From Betaproteobacteria bacterium HGW-Betaproteobacteria-6 (GTDB taxonomy: Bacteria > Pseudomonadota > Gammaproteobacteria > Burkholderiales > Rhodocyclaceae): 45,227 bases of DNA. The stretch's first letter is position 1. Every line of letters begins with the position of its first letter. The notes under the pieces are model-generated. The model was not told the DNA's origin. It ran no database searches and saw nothing but the letters and a program-made list of their open reading frames with translations. This document shows, in pieces, positions 24,837-34,133 of the stretch. The stretch covers positions 1-45,227 of the forward strand of contig PHCF01000005.1 in NCBI GenBank assembly GCA_002842145.1, read 5' to 3'. Made by a program: the position numbers and the translations under genes.

Positions 24837-25406
24837 CTAGAGGATGATGCCGAGGTTGGGGGTTCCTATGACGACTTGGTCCAGAAGGATCTCCCGACGA
24901 GCCAATTTAAGCTCGGAGCCTTCACGGCGCAGAATGTCGTGGCGTACGCAAGGAATTAGGTCGAAGTAGTCGAAGTCAAAGCGGCTACGTGTAAGCAACA
25001 GATAACTTTCAACTTTGAATTCGTTTTCCTTGTCCGTCTTAAATACGCGAACATTGCTTACTAAGCGCTTGATTCGCGAAGGTGGATCTTCACCCCAGGC
25101 GCTTTTTGTGTCCGTAATTCGCTTGACGCGCATCATCATCGAGCCATAGTTTTCGTGCAGGTGTTGAACATTGCGCGAATACGTCTGGGCGAACTGTGTC
25201 GTCGTACGAGTATGGCGTAGCGGTGCGTTGTACTCGAGGTCCTTGGTGATCAGTTCGGCCCATTCGCTAAGCCGAAGGTTGTCAAGCATTTCCGCCTCAT
25301 CGTAGAGGAAGTCGAGAATTTCATTGTAGAGCGAGTCGCCCGCACGGACGCGATTAGCCTTAAAGGATGGCGGCAACGGGGTGGGCTCAAGCAGTTTCTG
25401 AAGCAT
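24837..25406 (-). CDS. Aromatic-ring-hydroxylating dioxygenase beta subunit
   Basis: A 189-residue protein of the ring-hydroxylating dioxygenase beta (SnoaL/NTF2-like) family. Typical blocks are EILDFLYDEAEMLDN near residue 30, a YxAPLRHTR block, and a conserved C-terminal LARREILLDQ. These subunits carry no cofactor and form the base of the alpha3-beta3 hexamer. GGAGA lies 8-9 bases before ATG 25406, and the gene follows the alpha subunit after 42 bases. It shows that the alpha partner belongs to the heteromeric dioxygenases and not to the VanA-like type of the 19-21 kb pair. Confidence 0.88.
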   Translation of the reverse strand: MLQKLLEPTPLPPSFKANRVRAGDSLYNEILDFLYDEAEMLDNLRLSEWAELITKDLEYNAPLRHTRTTTQFAQTYSRNVQHLHENYGSMMMRVKRITDTKSAWGEDPPSRIKRLVSNVRVFKTDKENEFKVESYLLLTRSRFDFDYFDLIPCVRHDILRREGSELKLARREILLDQVVIGTPNLGIIL

Positions 25407-25448
25407 AGGTAGTGTCTCCGGATATTCTGAGTTTGTACGGTTCGGCGA

Positions 25449-26843
25449 TCAGTTTTCGGCGCTCATGAGCTCGTGCCAATACTGCCACCAGCGCCACTGA
25501 GTATCGTCTTTTGTGAAACCATCGCCGACATCACCCGGTCCTGGCCAGCCCTCAGGCTTGGCGTTGTCATACATGGCTTGGTACTTCAGCGTGATCTCTT
25601 TACTCATCGCACCCTTGGCAGCGAGAGTCTGGTGTGGCCAAGTATCTGAGTCATCCTGTTCGACCATTCCAGAGGTTCCCAGCAATTGAACGCCCAAGCG
25701 GAGCATCGTGGCTTTCAATTCCGGTGGGGTGTCTTTTTCAGCAAGAATCCAGTTCACAAACTCTAGTTTGTCCGGTCCTTTGGGAACATAGGCATGTAGC
25801 GCCATGACGCCGATGACGCCATCCGGGGTCGGGATGTAGACAAACTCGAACAGGCCGTTCGGGAAAAAGTTACCAACTTGTGGCGGACGCCAAGCCATGA
25901 CTTTCAACTGATCGTCACTGAAACGGCGCAGCATTTCTGGCAGCATTTCCTTGGTAAGGCCCGGCGGGGGAAGTGCTTCTAGTTTTTCCTTTACTGAGAG
26001 ATCTGCCGGTTCCTTGCCGGTTAGGCGACGAATTTTGCGATCAAGCTCGATGCAACGCATCGTATGAGCGTGCGCGGTATATACCTCTGTGCCGTACATT
26101 TCAGGTGTCAAGTCACCGCCGCCCCCTTCGCTTCCAGGCTTGCGATAGGGGCCGACTTCGGAGAGCCAGCGGTGCAGAGTCAGAACATGGAAGCCATCGG
26201 ATGCAGATTGTTCGCAGGCGGTTTTCCAGTTGGCGCGGATCGTGAACCGTTGCGGCGGTCCGAGAACTTCCATACCACTGTCGGTTCTGCACCAGAGCGT
26301 GTCGAAGTACCACTTTGCGTCACCAAGAAATTCGTCAAAGCTTGGCCCTTCGATGTTCCACGTGGCGAACACCAAACCACCATAGATCGCAACGCGAGCC
26401 TTCTTAAGTGATAACTGCTCCTTGGTCATCATCGTGCCGTGCATGCATTCCTTTTCTACGGGAGCTCCAATGAAGTCGCCGTTCGGCTTGAATGCCCAGC
26501 CGTGATAGATACAGACGTGCACCTGGGTGTTGCCTACATCGTGCGTAGATATTTTCATGCCACGATGAGGGCAAACGTTGAGTGAAACGTAGACCTCGTT
26601 GTCAGCGCCACGTGCCATCAGCACGGAGTCAGAACCCATGTCACGGACGACGAAGTCGCCCTTGTTTGGAATTTCGGTTTCGTGACCGAGGAAGACCCAG
26701 GTCTTGCCGAAAATGCGCTCCATCTCAAGCTCGTACAGCTCGGGATCGGATAGGGTGCGCATTTTGACTTCGCGTGTTTCTAGGTTGATCAGGTCCGAAA
26801 GCTTTGTCCCGTCACTAAGTGTTGGGTTTGCAGATCTTTGCAT
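25449..26843 (-). CDS. Aromatic-ring-hydroxylating dioxygenase alpha subunit (Rieske)
   Basis: The 464-residue protein is a complete catalytic subunit. The Rieske ligands are Cys91 and His93 (CPHRG) and Cys111 and His114 (CIYHGW). The catalytic motif is Asp216, His219 and His224 (SASDGFHVLTLH), and a later Asp-rich EQDDSDTWPHQT block supplies the carboxylate ligand. It adds O2 to a ring or activated carbon using electrons from a ferredoxin. The frame runs open to 27161, but ATG 26843 with CAGGAGACAAAG upstream is the start; the longer version would run into the divergent regulator. No ferredoxin or reductase gene is nearby. Substrate is not deducible. Confidence 0.93.
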   Translation of the reverse strand: MQRSANPTLSDGTKLSDLINLETREVKMRTLSDPELYELEMERIFGKTWVFLGHETEIPNKGDFVVRDMGSDSVLMARGADNEVYVSLNVCPHRGMKISTHDVGNTQVHVCIYHGWAFKPNGDFIGAPVEKECMHGTMMTKEQLSLKKARVAIYGGLVFATWNIEGPSFDEFLGDAKWYFDTLWCRTDSGMEVLGPPQRFTIRANWKTACEQSASDGFHVLTLHRWLSEVGPYRKPGSEGGGGDLTPEMYGTEVYTAHAHTMRCIELDRKIRRLTGKEPADLSVKEKLEALPPPGLTKEMLPEMLRRFSDDQLKVMAWRPPQVGNFFPNGLFEFVYIPTPDGVIGVMALHAYVPKGPDKLEFVNWILAEKDTPPELKATMLRLGVQLLGTSGMVEQDDSDTWPHQTLAAKGAMSKEITLKYQAMYDNAKPEGWPGPGDVGDGFTKDDTQWRWWQYWHELMSAEN

Positions 26844-26878
26844 CTTTGTCTCCTGTTGTGTGGTTTGCTCTGGTTGGA

Positions 26879-27048
26879 ATTGTACACATATCGGAATTAT
26901 GTTCAACAACGGTGAGTATCTGTTGCGAAAAATTTCTTTCCTTTGATCTAAGTCAACAGCCGGTGAATTTTGTCCATCACTGGCAGCCTGAGGTTGTCGG
27001 GGATCACGTTTGATAATAATAATTTGCGCGCCATTAAATTGAACATAA
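26879..27048. promoter_or_regulatory. Divergent control region with inverted repeat and shared 10-mer
   Basis: The interval between the dioxygenase alpha gene and the LysR gene (26844-27076) holds TTATGTTCAA (26897-26906) and its exact complement TTGAACATAA (27039-27048). It also holds ATTGTACACA (26879-26888), the core of the palindrome at 1873-1888. These could be sites for the LysR protein and for the TetR protein of the left region. Both assignments are inference. Confidence 0.35.
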
Positions 27049-27076
27049 ATTTCATTACTGTGCTGTAATTGGTGGC

Positions 27077-27997
27077 ATGATCGCGCGGAAATATCTATAT
27101 TTGATTGCCTTGGCTCGTGAGCGGCATTTTGGGCGGGCTGCGGCGGCGTGTTGTATTTCACCTTCTACGCTGTCATCAGCTATCCGTGATCTTGAAAATG
27201 AACTAGGCGTTGTCATAGTCGAACGGGGGCAGCAATTTTCCGGGTTGACCCCGGAAGGGGTGTGCGTTCTTAAGCACGCCAAGCGCATGGCGGCCGAGTC
27301 GGATCACCTTAGGCAAGAGCTGTCGGTGCTCGGTAAGGGGTTGACCGGGCGTTTACGTCTAGGGGTTATACCGACTGCATTGATGCCTGTCTCATCGCTT
27401 ACCGCTGCCTTCTACCGGCAAAATCCGCTCGTGTCGATTGAGCTTGTTTCGTTGCCCACAAGTGAAATTTTGCTCCGCCTGCCGAACTTCGAGCTTGATG
27501 CAGGGATTGTTTATATTGAGTCTGTTCAAGACTCGCGGCAATTTTTGACTTTACCGTTGTGGCAGGAAACACATGTCCTGCTTACCCCCGTTGGCGGCCC
27601 ATTTTCTAATAAGGAGTTTGTGACTTGGCGAGAGGTTGCAGAAATACCACTGTGCTTGTTAACCCCTGACATGCAGAGTCGAAAGACAATGGATGAGGTT
27701 TTTGCAGGACTGGGCTGTAAGGCAAAAGCGTCACTGGAGACAGATTCGATTCTGAGTATGTTGGCCCACGTGTGTTCTGGAATGTGGTCGGCCATCCTGC
27801 CTCGAAGTGTATTTGATCTGATTGGGCTGGGTGATGGTGTTCGCGTACTTCAGTTGGTCAATCCACAGGTTGTCAGCACTACTGCTTTGGTCGCGGTTCG
27901 GCGCGAGGCTTGTTCGCCCATCGTTGAGGCATTAGTGAACGCTGTTGAACGTCTGAGCGAGATTATGTCGGTTGAGGCGTTCGCCAAAAGCGAATAG
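27077..27997 (+). CDS. fdsR: LysR-family regulator, probably of the formate dehydrogenase operon
   Basis: A 306-residue LysR-type regulator with the N-terminal winged helix-turn-helix (residues 3-60, FGRAAAACCISPSTLSSAIRDLENELGV) and a periplasmic-binding-like effector domain. The N-terminus (KYLYLIALARERHFGRAA) and the block PLCLLTPDMQSRK resemble the LysR proteins that accompany fds/NAD-dependent formate dehydrogenase clusters, where FdsR represses the operon without formate. Here the gene is co-directional with fdsG, 240 bases upstream, and also divergent from the dioxygenase genes, so it could control either. ATG 27077 has only a weak GGTGG site. Confidence 0.75.
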   Translation: MIARKYLYLIALARERHFGRAAAACCISPSTLSSAIRDLENELGVVIVERGQQFSGLTPEGVCVLKHAKRMAAESDHLRQELSVLGKGLTGRLRLGVIPTALMPVSSLTAAFYRQNPLVSIELVSLPTSEILLRLPNFELDAGIVYIESVQDSRQFLTLPLWQETHVLLTPVGGPFSNKEFVTWREVAEIPLCLLTPDMQSRKTMDEVFAGLGCKAKASLETDSILSMLAHVCSGMWSAILPRSVFDLIGLGDGVRVLQLVNPQVVSTTALVAVRREACSPIVEALVNAVERLSEIMSVEAFAKSE

Positions 27998-28237
27998 GCA
28001 TTCAATTTTTCCTGCTTTGTCGGCAGATATTCCGCAGTTAGGCTTGAGGGTCCCATAAATGAAGGCTTTCGCTGGGTCATGTGCAACCCCTAAGGTTATG
28101 CGGTATCAATTTATCGATGGGAAACTCTGTCGGAGAAAAGTGATGAACGATTCTGCTTTCCAGCGCTTGCCGCTTTTTCGTCATATCTGCGGCATAAGCT
28201 TATCAATGCTGTGCCATCTCAAGCCAAGGAGAACGGC

Positions 28238-28690
28238 GTGATTCCAGATGAATTGATCGATCGGGTTAGAAGCATTCTGAATTCGCATCATCACCAAGCA
28301 GGGGCGCTGCTACCCGTGCTTCACGATGTACAGGCGGAGTTTAACTACGTGCCATCGGAGGCTGTTTCGGAAATTGCGAACACACTTAAACTCTCGCGCG
28401 CCGAAGTCCATGGTGTTCTCACTTACTATCATCATTTTCGGCAGACGCCACCTGGCAAGCATGTCGTTCGAGTCTGTCGGGCAGAGGCGTGCCAGGCGCA
28501 AGGTGGAGACGCCTTGGTGGCCCACGCCGAGCGCCGCCTGGCTCAGTCATCGCTGACACTTGAACCGGTTTATTGTCTCGGACTGTGCGCAATTGGTCCG
28601 TCGATCCAGATCGACGAGATAAACCTGCATGCACAAGTTACTCCCGGGAAATTTGACGCGCTAATTGCCGACCTGGAAGGGACGCCATGA
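28238..28690 (+). CDS. fdsG: NAD-dependent formate dehydrogenase, gamma subunit (NuoE-like)
   Basis: The 150-residue protein is a NuoE-type [2Fe-2S] subunit. Its four cysteines are in VCRAEACQAQGG and VYCLGLCAIGP. It passes electrons between the FMN subunit and the catalytic subunit of the soluble formate dehydrogenase. A GTG at 28238 with AAGGAG 6 bases upstream is preferred over the GTG at 28211. The next gene overlaps by ATGA. In the 240-base gap upstream, the palindrome ATAAGCTTAT at 28192-28201 may belong to the promoter. Confidence 0.9.
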   Translation: MIPDELIDRVRSILNSHHHQAGALLPVLHDVQAEFNYVPSEAVSEIANTLKLSRAEVHGVLTYYHHFRQTPPGKHVVRVCRAEACQAQGGDALVAHAERRLAQSSLTLEPVYCLGLCAIGPSIQIDEINLHAQVTPGKFDALIADLEGTP

Positions 28691-30210
28691 GTTATAGCGT
28701 TTATATTCCCTGCGATGCAGCTGCGTTGGCGCTAGGCGCAGATCGCGTAGCAGAAGCTGTCGCAGCAGAGGCGAAAGCGCGTGACGTTGCCGTGCAGATA
28801 ATTCGGAACGGGTCTAGAGGCATGTTCTGGGTTGAGCCGATGGTCGAGGTGCTTGTGGCCAATCATCGTGTGGCCTATGGACCAGTCCAGCCGGCTGATG
28901 TGCCAAGTTTGTTTGAGGCCGATTTTCTGGTTGGCGGTCCTCATGCTCTATGTCTTGGGAGGCCTGAAGACATTCCGTACTTGGCTAAGCAGTCAAGGGT
29001 CAGTCTACGTCGCGTCGGTGTGGTCGACCCTCGCTCTTTCGAAGACTACCTTTCGAACGGTGGTGGTAAAGGCCTTGCTCGCGCCCGTTTGATGACCCCA
29101 GAACAGATCATCGGTGAGGTAATCTATTCAGGACTTCGTGGGCGAGGCGGGGCTGCTTTCCCGACGGGGGTGAAATGGAGAACTGTCTTCGAGACAGAAG
29201 CTGAACGGAAATATATCATCTGCAATGCTGATGAGGGAGACTCAGGTTCTTTCTCCGATCGTATGTTGATGGAGGGAGATCCTTTTTGCTTGCTCGAAGG
29301 AATGGCTATTGCCGGGCTAGCGGTTGGCGCCAAATCTGGATATGTCTATGTCCGTTCTGAGTATCCACATTCCATCGCGGCACTTCAGTCAGCGGTTGCT
29401 GTCGCAGGCGAATGGTTGGGCGGGTTTGATGTTGAAATTCGCAAGGCAGCGGGTGCCTATGTGTGCGGCGAAGAAACTGCATTGCTGGAAAGCATAGAGG
29501 GAAAACGTGGCATCGTCAGAGCCAAACCCCCGCTACCTGCCATTTCCGGATTATTCGGGAAGCCGACGGTAATCAACAATGTGATCACCCTTGCCAGCAT
29601 CCCTGACATATTGGCTTACGGTGCCGATTCATATCACGAATTCGGGGTCGGACGATCCCGGGGAACACTCCCGTTCCAGTTGGCGGGCAATATTCGCTAT
29701 GGAGGGCTGGTCGAGGTTCCGTTTGGATTGACGCTTCGCGAATTGCTCTACGACTTTGGCGGGGGGGCTCGTTCTGGTCGGCCACTGCGAGCTGTCCAGG
29801 TTGGTGGACCACTTGGAGCCTACCTAGCTGAAGGGCAGTTTGATACCGTGCTTGGTTATGAAGAGTTTGCCGGAATCGGGGCTGCACTTGGTCATGGTGG
29901 CATCGTCGCGTTTGATGACACAGTCGATATGGCCAGACAGGCTCGCTACTCGATGGCGTTCTGCGCACACGAATCTTGTGGCAAATGTACTCCATGTCGG
30001 ATCGGATCGACCCGTGGGGTCGAAGTGATTGATCGGATCATGGCCGGGCAGGTCGAGAAGATTCCACTATTGCGACAACTATGCGAAACGATGACCCACG
30101 GTTCACTCTGTGCCATGGGAGGAATGACCTCCTACCCCGTACTTTCTGCGCTTGACAGCTTTCCTGAAGATTTTGGGAGCTTAGTTGATTCGGGCAACGG
30201 CCTAGTTTGA
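28687..30210 (+). CDS. fdsB: NAD-dependent formate dehydrogenase, beta subunit (NuoF-like)
   Basis: A 507-residue NuoF-type diaphorase. It has an N-terminal thioredoxin-like extension, the NADH/FMN motifs (GLRGRGGAAFPTG and GAYVCGEETALLESIEGKRG) and the [4Fe-4S] ligands in ESCGKCTPCRIGSTRG with a later Cys. It carries FMN and reduces NAD+ with electrons from formate. ATG 28687 overlaps the fdsG stop (ATGA) and the gene is followed after 10 bases by fdsA. Length and order match the fds operon of betaproteobacteria. Confidence 0.93.
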   Translation: MSYSVYIPCDAAALALGADRVAEAVAAEAKARDVAVQIIRNGSRGMFWVEPMVEVLVANHRVAYGPVQPADVPSLFEADFLVGGPHALCLGRPEDIPYLAKQSRVSLRRVGVVDPRSFEDYLSNGGGKGLARARLMTPEQIIGEVIYSGLRGRGGAAFPTGVKWRTVFETEAERKYIICNADEGDSGSFSDRMLMEGDPFCLLEGMAIAGLAVGAKSGYVYVRSEYPHSIAALQSAVAVAGEWLGGFDVEIRKAAGAYVCGEETALLESIEGKRGIVRAKPPLPAISGLFGKPTVINNVITLASIPDILAYGADSYHEFGVGRSRGTLPFQLAGNIRYGGLVEVPFGLTLRELLYDFGGGARSGRPLRAVQVGGPLGAYLAEGQFDTVLGYEEFAGIGAALGHGGIVAFDDTVDMARQARYSMAFCAHESCGKCTPCRIGSTRGVEVIDRIMAGQVEKIPLLRQLCETMTHGSLCAMGGMTSYPVLSALDSFPEDFGSLVDSGNGLV

Positions 30211-30220
30211 GGAGCCAGAT

Positions 30221-33007
30221 ATGTTAATTGGTCGTGAAGTTAATTTCGGTACCCCTGTTGTTTCCGATGCGCGGCAAATTTCACTGGAAATAGACGGAAA
30301 GTTTGTCACAGTACCTTTGGGCACTTCAATTATGCGGGCTGGCATCAGTGCAGGGGTCATGATCCCCAAACTGTGCGCTACTGATGCGCTCAAGCCCTTC
30401 GGATCATGTCGGCTTTGCTTGGTCGAGATTGAGGGGCGGCGCGGTTTTCCTGCTTCGTGTACAACACCTGTCGAATCAGGTATGAAGGTTTCTACCCAGA
30501 CGCCAAAGTTGGCTGAGTTGCGGCGGAGCGTGATGGAATTGTACATATCCGATCACCCCCTCGATTGCCTGACTTGTTCTGCCAATGGCAATTGCGAACT
30601 GCAAAGCATGGCGGGAGTTGTTGGCTTGCGCGAGGTGCGTTATGGCATATCGGGGGCCAATCATTTTGCTGAGGCAACCAAAGATGAGTCAAATCCGTAT
30701 TTCACCTTTGATCCCGCTAAATGTATTGTCTGCAATCGATGTGTCCGCGCTTGTGAGGAGTTGCAGGGAAGTTTTGCGCTGACCATTGCCGGTCGAGGTT
30801 TTGAGTCCCGCGTAACGCCAGGGCAGGGGCAGGCATTCATGGAATCTGAGTGCTTATCCTGCGGTGCATGTGTCAATGTTTGTCCGACCGCGACTCTGAT
30901 GGAAAAAACAGTGATCGACCAAGGCCAGGCTGAACATGCGGTAGCAACCACCTGTGCCTATTGTGGGGTTGGTTGCGGTTTTAAGGCCGAAATGAAAGGG
31001 AATGATGTGGTTCGCATGATTCCTTGGAAGGATGGCAAGGCCAACGAAGGACATGCATGCGTGAAGGGACGCTTTGCCTGGGGTTATGCGACGCATCCAG
31101 ATCGGGTCACGAAACCCATGATTCGGGCGAAAACAACCGATCAGTGGCGTGAGGTTTCTTGGGGAGAGGCACTGGCCTACGCCGCATCTGAATTTAGACG
31201 TATTCAGACCAAGTATGGGCGCGATGCCATCGGGGCGTTAGTGTCGAGTCGCTGCACTAATGAAGAAGGATATCTTGTCCAGAAGTTGGTGCGTGCTGTC
31301 TTCGGTAACAACAACGTAGATACATGCGCCCGAGTATGTCATTCCCCTACTGGTTACGGACTGGCCCAGACATTGGGGACATCGGCAGGGACTCAGACCT
31401 TCAAGTCAATTGAATTGGCCGATGTCATCGTCGTAATTGGCGCAAACCCGAGCGAAGGTCATCCTGTTTTTGGATCAAGGGTCAAGCGCCGGGTCAGGGA
31501 AGGGGCAAAGCTGATTGTGATTGACCCTCGTGCTATCGAATTGGTTAGCTCTCCTCATGTCAATGCGACCCACCATCTCAAGCTCAACCCAGGGACTAAT
31601 GTCGCAGTTCTGACGGCATTTGCGCACGTGATTGTGGAAGAAGGGTTGTTGAATGAGAAGTTTATAGCCGAACGGTGCGATACCAAAGCTTTCGAAGAGT
31701 GGCGAGAGTTTGTCGCTCGGCCGGCAAATTCTCCGGAAGCCCTCGAAGCTGAGTGCGGCGTGCCGGCGGCAGACATCCGGGCCGCAGCGATGCTTTATGC
31801 CTCTGGTGGAAACGCGGCAATTTATTATGGTCTGGGGGTTACGGAGCATGCTCAGGGATCTACAGCCGTGATCGCCATTGCCAATCTTGCGATGGCTACC
31901 GGAAATCTTGGGAAGGATGGCGTCGGGGTAAATCCGCTGCGTGGCCAAAATAACGTCCAAGGGGCATGTGATATGGGCAGTTTTCCACATGAATTTCCCG
32001 GTTATCGTCATGTTTCGGAGGGGGCTTCTCGTACGCTTTTCGAGGAGGCCTGGGGCGTAGCATTGCAGTCAGAGCCAGGTCTGCGTATTCCAAATATGTT
32101 TGATGCAGCCCTGAGTGGTAGTTTCAGAGGCTTGTACTGTCAGGGCGAGGATCCCGCGCAGTCGGATCCAAATAGTCTGCATGTCAAGGCTGCGTTAGCG
32201 GCCATGGAGTGTGTAGTGGTTCAGGATCTATTTCTCAACGAGACCGCAAAATTCGCACATGTATTTCTACCTGGAGCTTCTTATCTTGAAAAGGACGGAA
32301 CATTCACCAATGCTGAACGTCGGATTTCACGTGTTCGTAAGGTTATGCCACCACTTTCAGGAAAAGCTGACTGGGAAATAACAATCGATTTAGCTAGTGC
32401 GCTCGGCTATTCAATGCGATACGCCCATCCAGCAAATATCATGGATGAGATTGCAGCTTTGACACCAAGTTTTTCCGGAGTTAATTACGATAAGCTCGAT
32501 GAAGTGGGGAGCCTCCAATGGCCCTGTAACTCATCTACGCCGAATGGCACCCCGATAATGCATGTGGACCGATTTGTACGAGGCTTGGGGCGATTCATGA
32601 TCACCCAATATGTTCCAACAGACGAAAAGGTTTCCCGGCGATTCCCACTAATACTGACGACCGGGCGCGTTCTCAGTCAATACAATGTCGGTACTCAGAC
32701 GCGACGAACCCACAATATTGCATTTCATGCCGAGGATGTCCTGGAAATTCATCCACATGACGCCGAGTGTCGGGGGGTTCGCAATGGGGATCAGATACGT
32801 ATACAGTCACGCGTAGGGGAAACAGTTTTGCGTGCCAGCCTCAGCGAGCGCGTTTCGCCAGGGGTGGTCTATACGACTTTCCATCATCCGGGGTCGAATG
32901 CGAACGTGATAACTACCGAAAATTCCGATTGGGCAACCAATTGTCCGGAGTACAAAGTTACAGCGGTCGAGGTTGCCCGTATCGAGCAGGGTACATTGGC
33001 ATCGTGA
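30221..33007 (+). CDS. fdsA: NAD-dependent formate dehydrogenase, catalytic alpha subunit (Mo/W-bis-MGD)
   Basis: The 928-residue catalytic subunit. In order: an N-terminal [2Fe-2S] domain (PFGSCRLCLVEI), the His/Cys [4Fe-4S] motif (DHPLDCLTCSANGNC), two ferredoxin-type clusters (CIVCNRCVRAC, CLSCGACVNVCP), the CAYCGVGC cluster before the molybdopterin domain, and the active-site block DTCARVCHSPTGYG. The metal ligand is Cys, not selenocysteine, since no internal TGA occurs. It oxidises formate to CO2 in the cytoplasm. ATG 30221 follows GAGGAGCC, and its stop overlaps the fdhD start (GTGA). Confidence 0.95.
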   Translation: MLIGREVNFGTPVVSDARQISLEIDGKFVTVPLGTSIMRAGISAGVMIPKLCATDALKPFGSCRLCLVEIEGRRGFPASCTTPVESGMKVSTQTPKLAELRRSVMELYISDHPLDCLTCSANGNCELQSMAGVVGLREVRYGISGANHFAEATKDESNPYFTFDPAKCIVCNRCVRACEELQGSFALTIAGRGFESRVTPGQGQAFMESECLSCGACVNVCPTATLMEKTVIDQGQAEHAVATTCAYCGVGCGFKAEMKGNDVVRMIPWKDGKANEGHACVKGRFAWGYATHPDRVTKPMIRAKTTDQWREVSWGEALAYAASEFRRIQTKYGRDAIGALVSSRCTNEEGYLVQKLVRAVFGNNNVDTCARVCHSPTGYGLAQTLGTSAGTQTFKSIELADVIVVIGANPSEGHPVFGSRVKRRVREGAKLIVIDPRAIELVSSPHVNATHHLKLNPGTNVAVLTAFAHVIVEEGLLNEKFIAERCDTKAFEEWREFVARPANSPEALEAECGVPAADIRAAAMLYASGGNAAIYYGLGVTEHAQGSTAVIAIANLAMATGNLGKDGVGVNPLRGQNNVQGACDMGSFPHEFPGYRHVSEGASRTLFEEAWGVALQSEPGLRIPNMFDAALSGSFRGLYCQGEDPAQSDPNSLHVKAALAAMECVVVQDLFLNETAKFAHVFLPGASYLEKDGTFTNAERRISRVRKVMPPLSGKADWEITIDLASALGYSMRYAHPANIMDEIAALTPSFSGVNYDKLDEVGSLQWPCNSSTPNGTPIMHVDRFVRGLGRFMITQYVPTDEKVSRRFPLILTTGRVLSQYNVGTQTRRTHNIAFHAEDVLEIHPHDAECRGVRNGDQIRIQSRVGETVLRASLSERVSPGVVYTTFHHPGSNANVITTENSDWATNCPEYKVTAVEVARIEQGTLAS

Positions 33008-33849
33008 TTGACACTGCTGAATTAGAGGTGCTACGAGTAGGTTTCGGTGTCGAGCCTTTTCTGGATCGAGTCGCTGAAGAGGTTCCAGTTGCGATTGAAT
33101 ACAATGGGATTTCGTATGCCGTTATGCTAGCAACGCCAACCGAGCTTGAAGATTTTGCATATGGATTTAGTTTGGCGGAAGGGATTGTCTCGCGTTGCCA
33201 GGAGATATATGACGTTGAAATAGAGCCGTCGGCTGATGGAGTAATTTTGCATGTCGAGATTGCAAGTGCTGCCTTTGCGAACTTCAAGGGCCGTCGTCGT
33301 AATATGGCAGGGCGTACCGGTTGTGGCCTATGTGGTATTGAAAGCCTTGCACAATTGAAGCGTCACCTTGCACCTGTGATATCGAACAAGCGTTTTCCAC
33401 TGGTGGCGCTTTTGGATGGCATGCGACGACTGCCTAACTTCCAGTATCTACAGCAGAGTACAGGTGCTACCCACGCCGCCTGTTGGGTAGATTATAACGG
33501 GGTGCCAACTGCTGTTCGCGAAGATGTTGGGCGTCACAATGCACTCGACAAGACCTTGGGTGCGCTTGCTCGTTGCGCAATATCGCCCGAGTCTGGTGCC
33601 GTTTTGATAACCAGCAGGGCCAGTTTTGAAATGGTGCAAAAGGCGGCAAGCCTCGGCATTGGTCTACTGGCTGCAGTTTCTGCACCAACGATGGCAGCAG
33701 TAAGGCTCGCCGATGAATTGGGCTTGACCTTGCTTGGCTTTCTGAGGGAAGGAAGGGCTGTCATATACTCGCATCCCGGACGGATTGATTTGTCTGGTGT
33801 GGGGGCATTTGACTGTCTGCAATTGCCTAGTTTGGAATGTGCAAAATGA
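33004..33849 (+). CDS. fdsC: Formate dehydrogenase accessory sulfurtransferase (FdhD/FdsC)
   Basis: The 281-residue protein is an FdhD-family sulfurtransferase. It transfers sulphur from a cysteine desulfurase to the bis-MGD cofactor of formate dehydrogenase, using the mobile Cys-x2-Cys loop seen here as GRTGCGLCGIE. Other family blocks are TPTELEDFAYGFSLAEGIV and REDVGRHNALDK. The GTG at 33004 overlaps the fdsA stop; the longer frame back to 32767 lies inside fdsA and is not used. Its place between fdsA and fdsD is the normal one. Confidence 0.92.
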   Translation: MIDTAELEVLRVGFGVEPFLDRVAEEVPVAIEYNGISYAVMLATPTELEDFAYGFSLAEGIVSRCQEIYDVEIEPSADGVILHVEIASAAFANFKGRRRNMAGRTGCGLCGIESLAQLKRHLAPVISNKRFPLVALLDGMRRLPNFQYLQQSTGATHAACWVDYNGVPTAVREDVGRHNALDKTLGALARCAISPESGAVLITSRASFEMVQKAASLGIGLLAAVSAPTMAAVRLADELGLTLLGFLREGRAVIYSHPGRIDLSGVGAFDCLQLPSLECAK

Positions 33850-34079
33850 AATCAAGCGTTCTCTTGAAAATGGCCAATCAGATTGGTGCTTTCTTTGAAG
33901 CAATGCCAGATCAGGATGAGGCCGCGCATCAGGTGGCAGCTCACCTAACGCGCTATTGGGCACCCCAGATGCGAAGGGATCTAATTGAGCGCCTTTCCTG
34001 TGCAGACGACGGTGAGGTAAAACCGATCGTTCTGAAGGCTGTTCAAGCGCTCACAAATCTACCAAGGGTAGAGTCGTAG
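33846..34079 (+). CDS. fdsD: Formate dehydrogenase delta subunit
   Basis: The 77-residue protein fits the small FdsD subunit: N-terminal MANQIGAFFEAMPDQDEA, then HLTRYWAPQMRRDLIERL. It is thought to help cofactor insertion or stability of the FdsABG complex and is not catalytic. ATG 33846 overlaps the fdsC stop (ATGA). It ends the operon and converges with the AraC-type regulator gene 54 bases away. Confidence 0.88.
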   Translation: MKSSVLLKMANQIGAFFEAMPDQDEAAHQVAAHLTRYWAPQMRRDLIERLSCADDGEVKPIVLKAVQALTNLPRVES

Positions 34080-34133
34080 GGGGTGCTGACACAACAAGCG
34101 ATAGGCTTTGTCCGAAACGGTAAATGACGTCAG

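Noticed and set aside
28059..28241. A 60-codon ORF upstream of fdsG with GAGGG before its ATG and a GTGA overlap with the fdsG start
   Set aside because: The Cys/Arg-rich product has an unnatural look and matches no family, and fdsG has its own strong ribosome binding site. The overlap can arise by chance. A leader role is not excluded.
30221..33007. Possible selenocysteine formate dehydrogenase
   Set aside because: The active-site codon is Cys and the frame contains no internal TGA.
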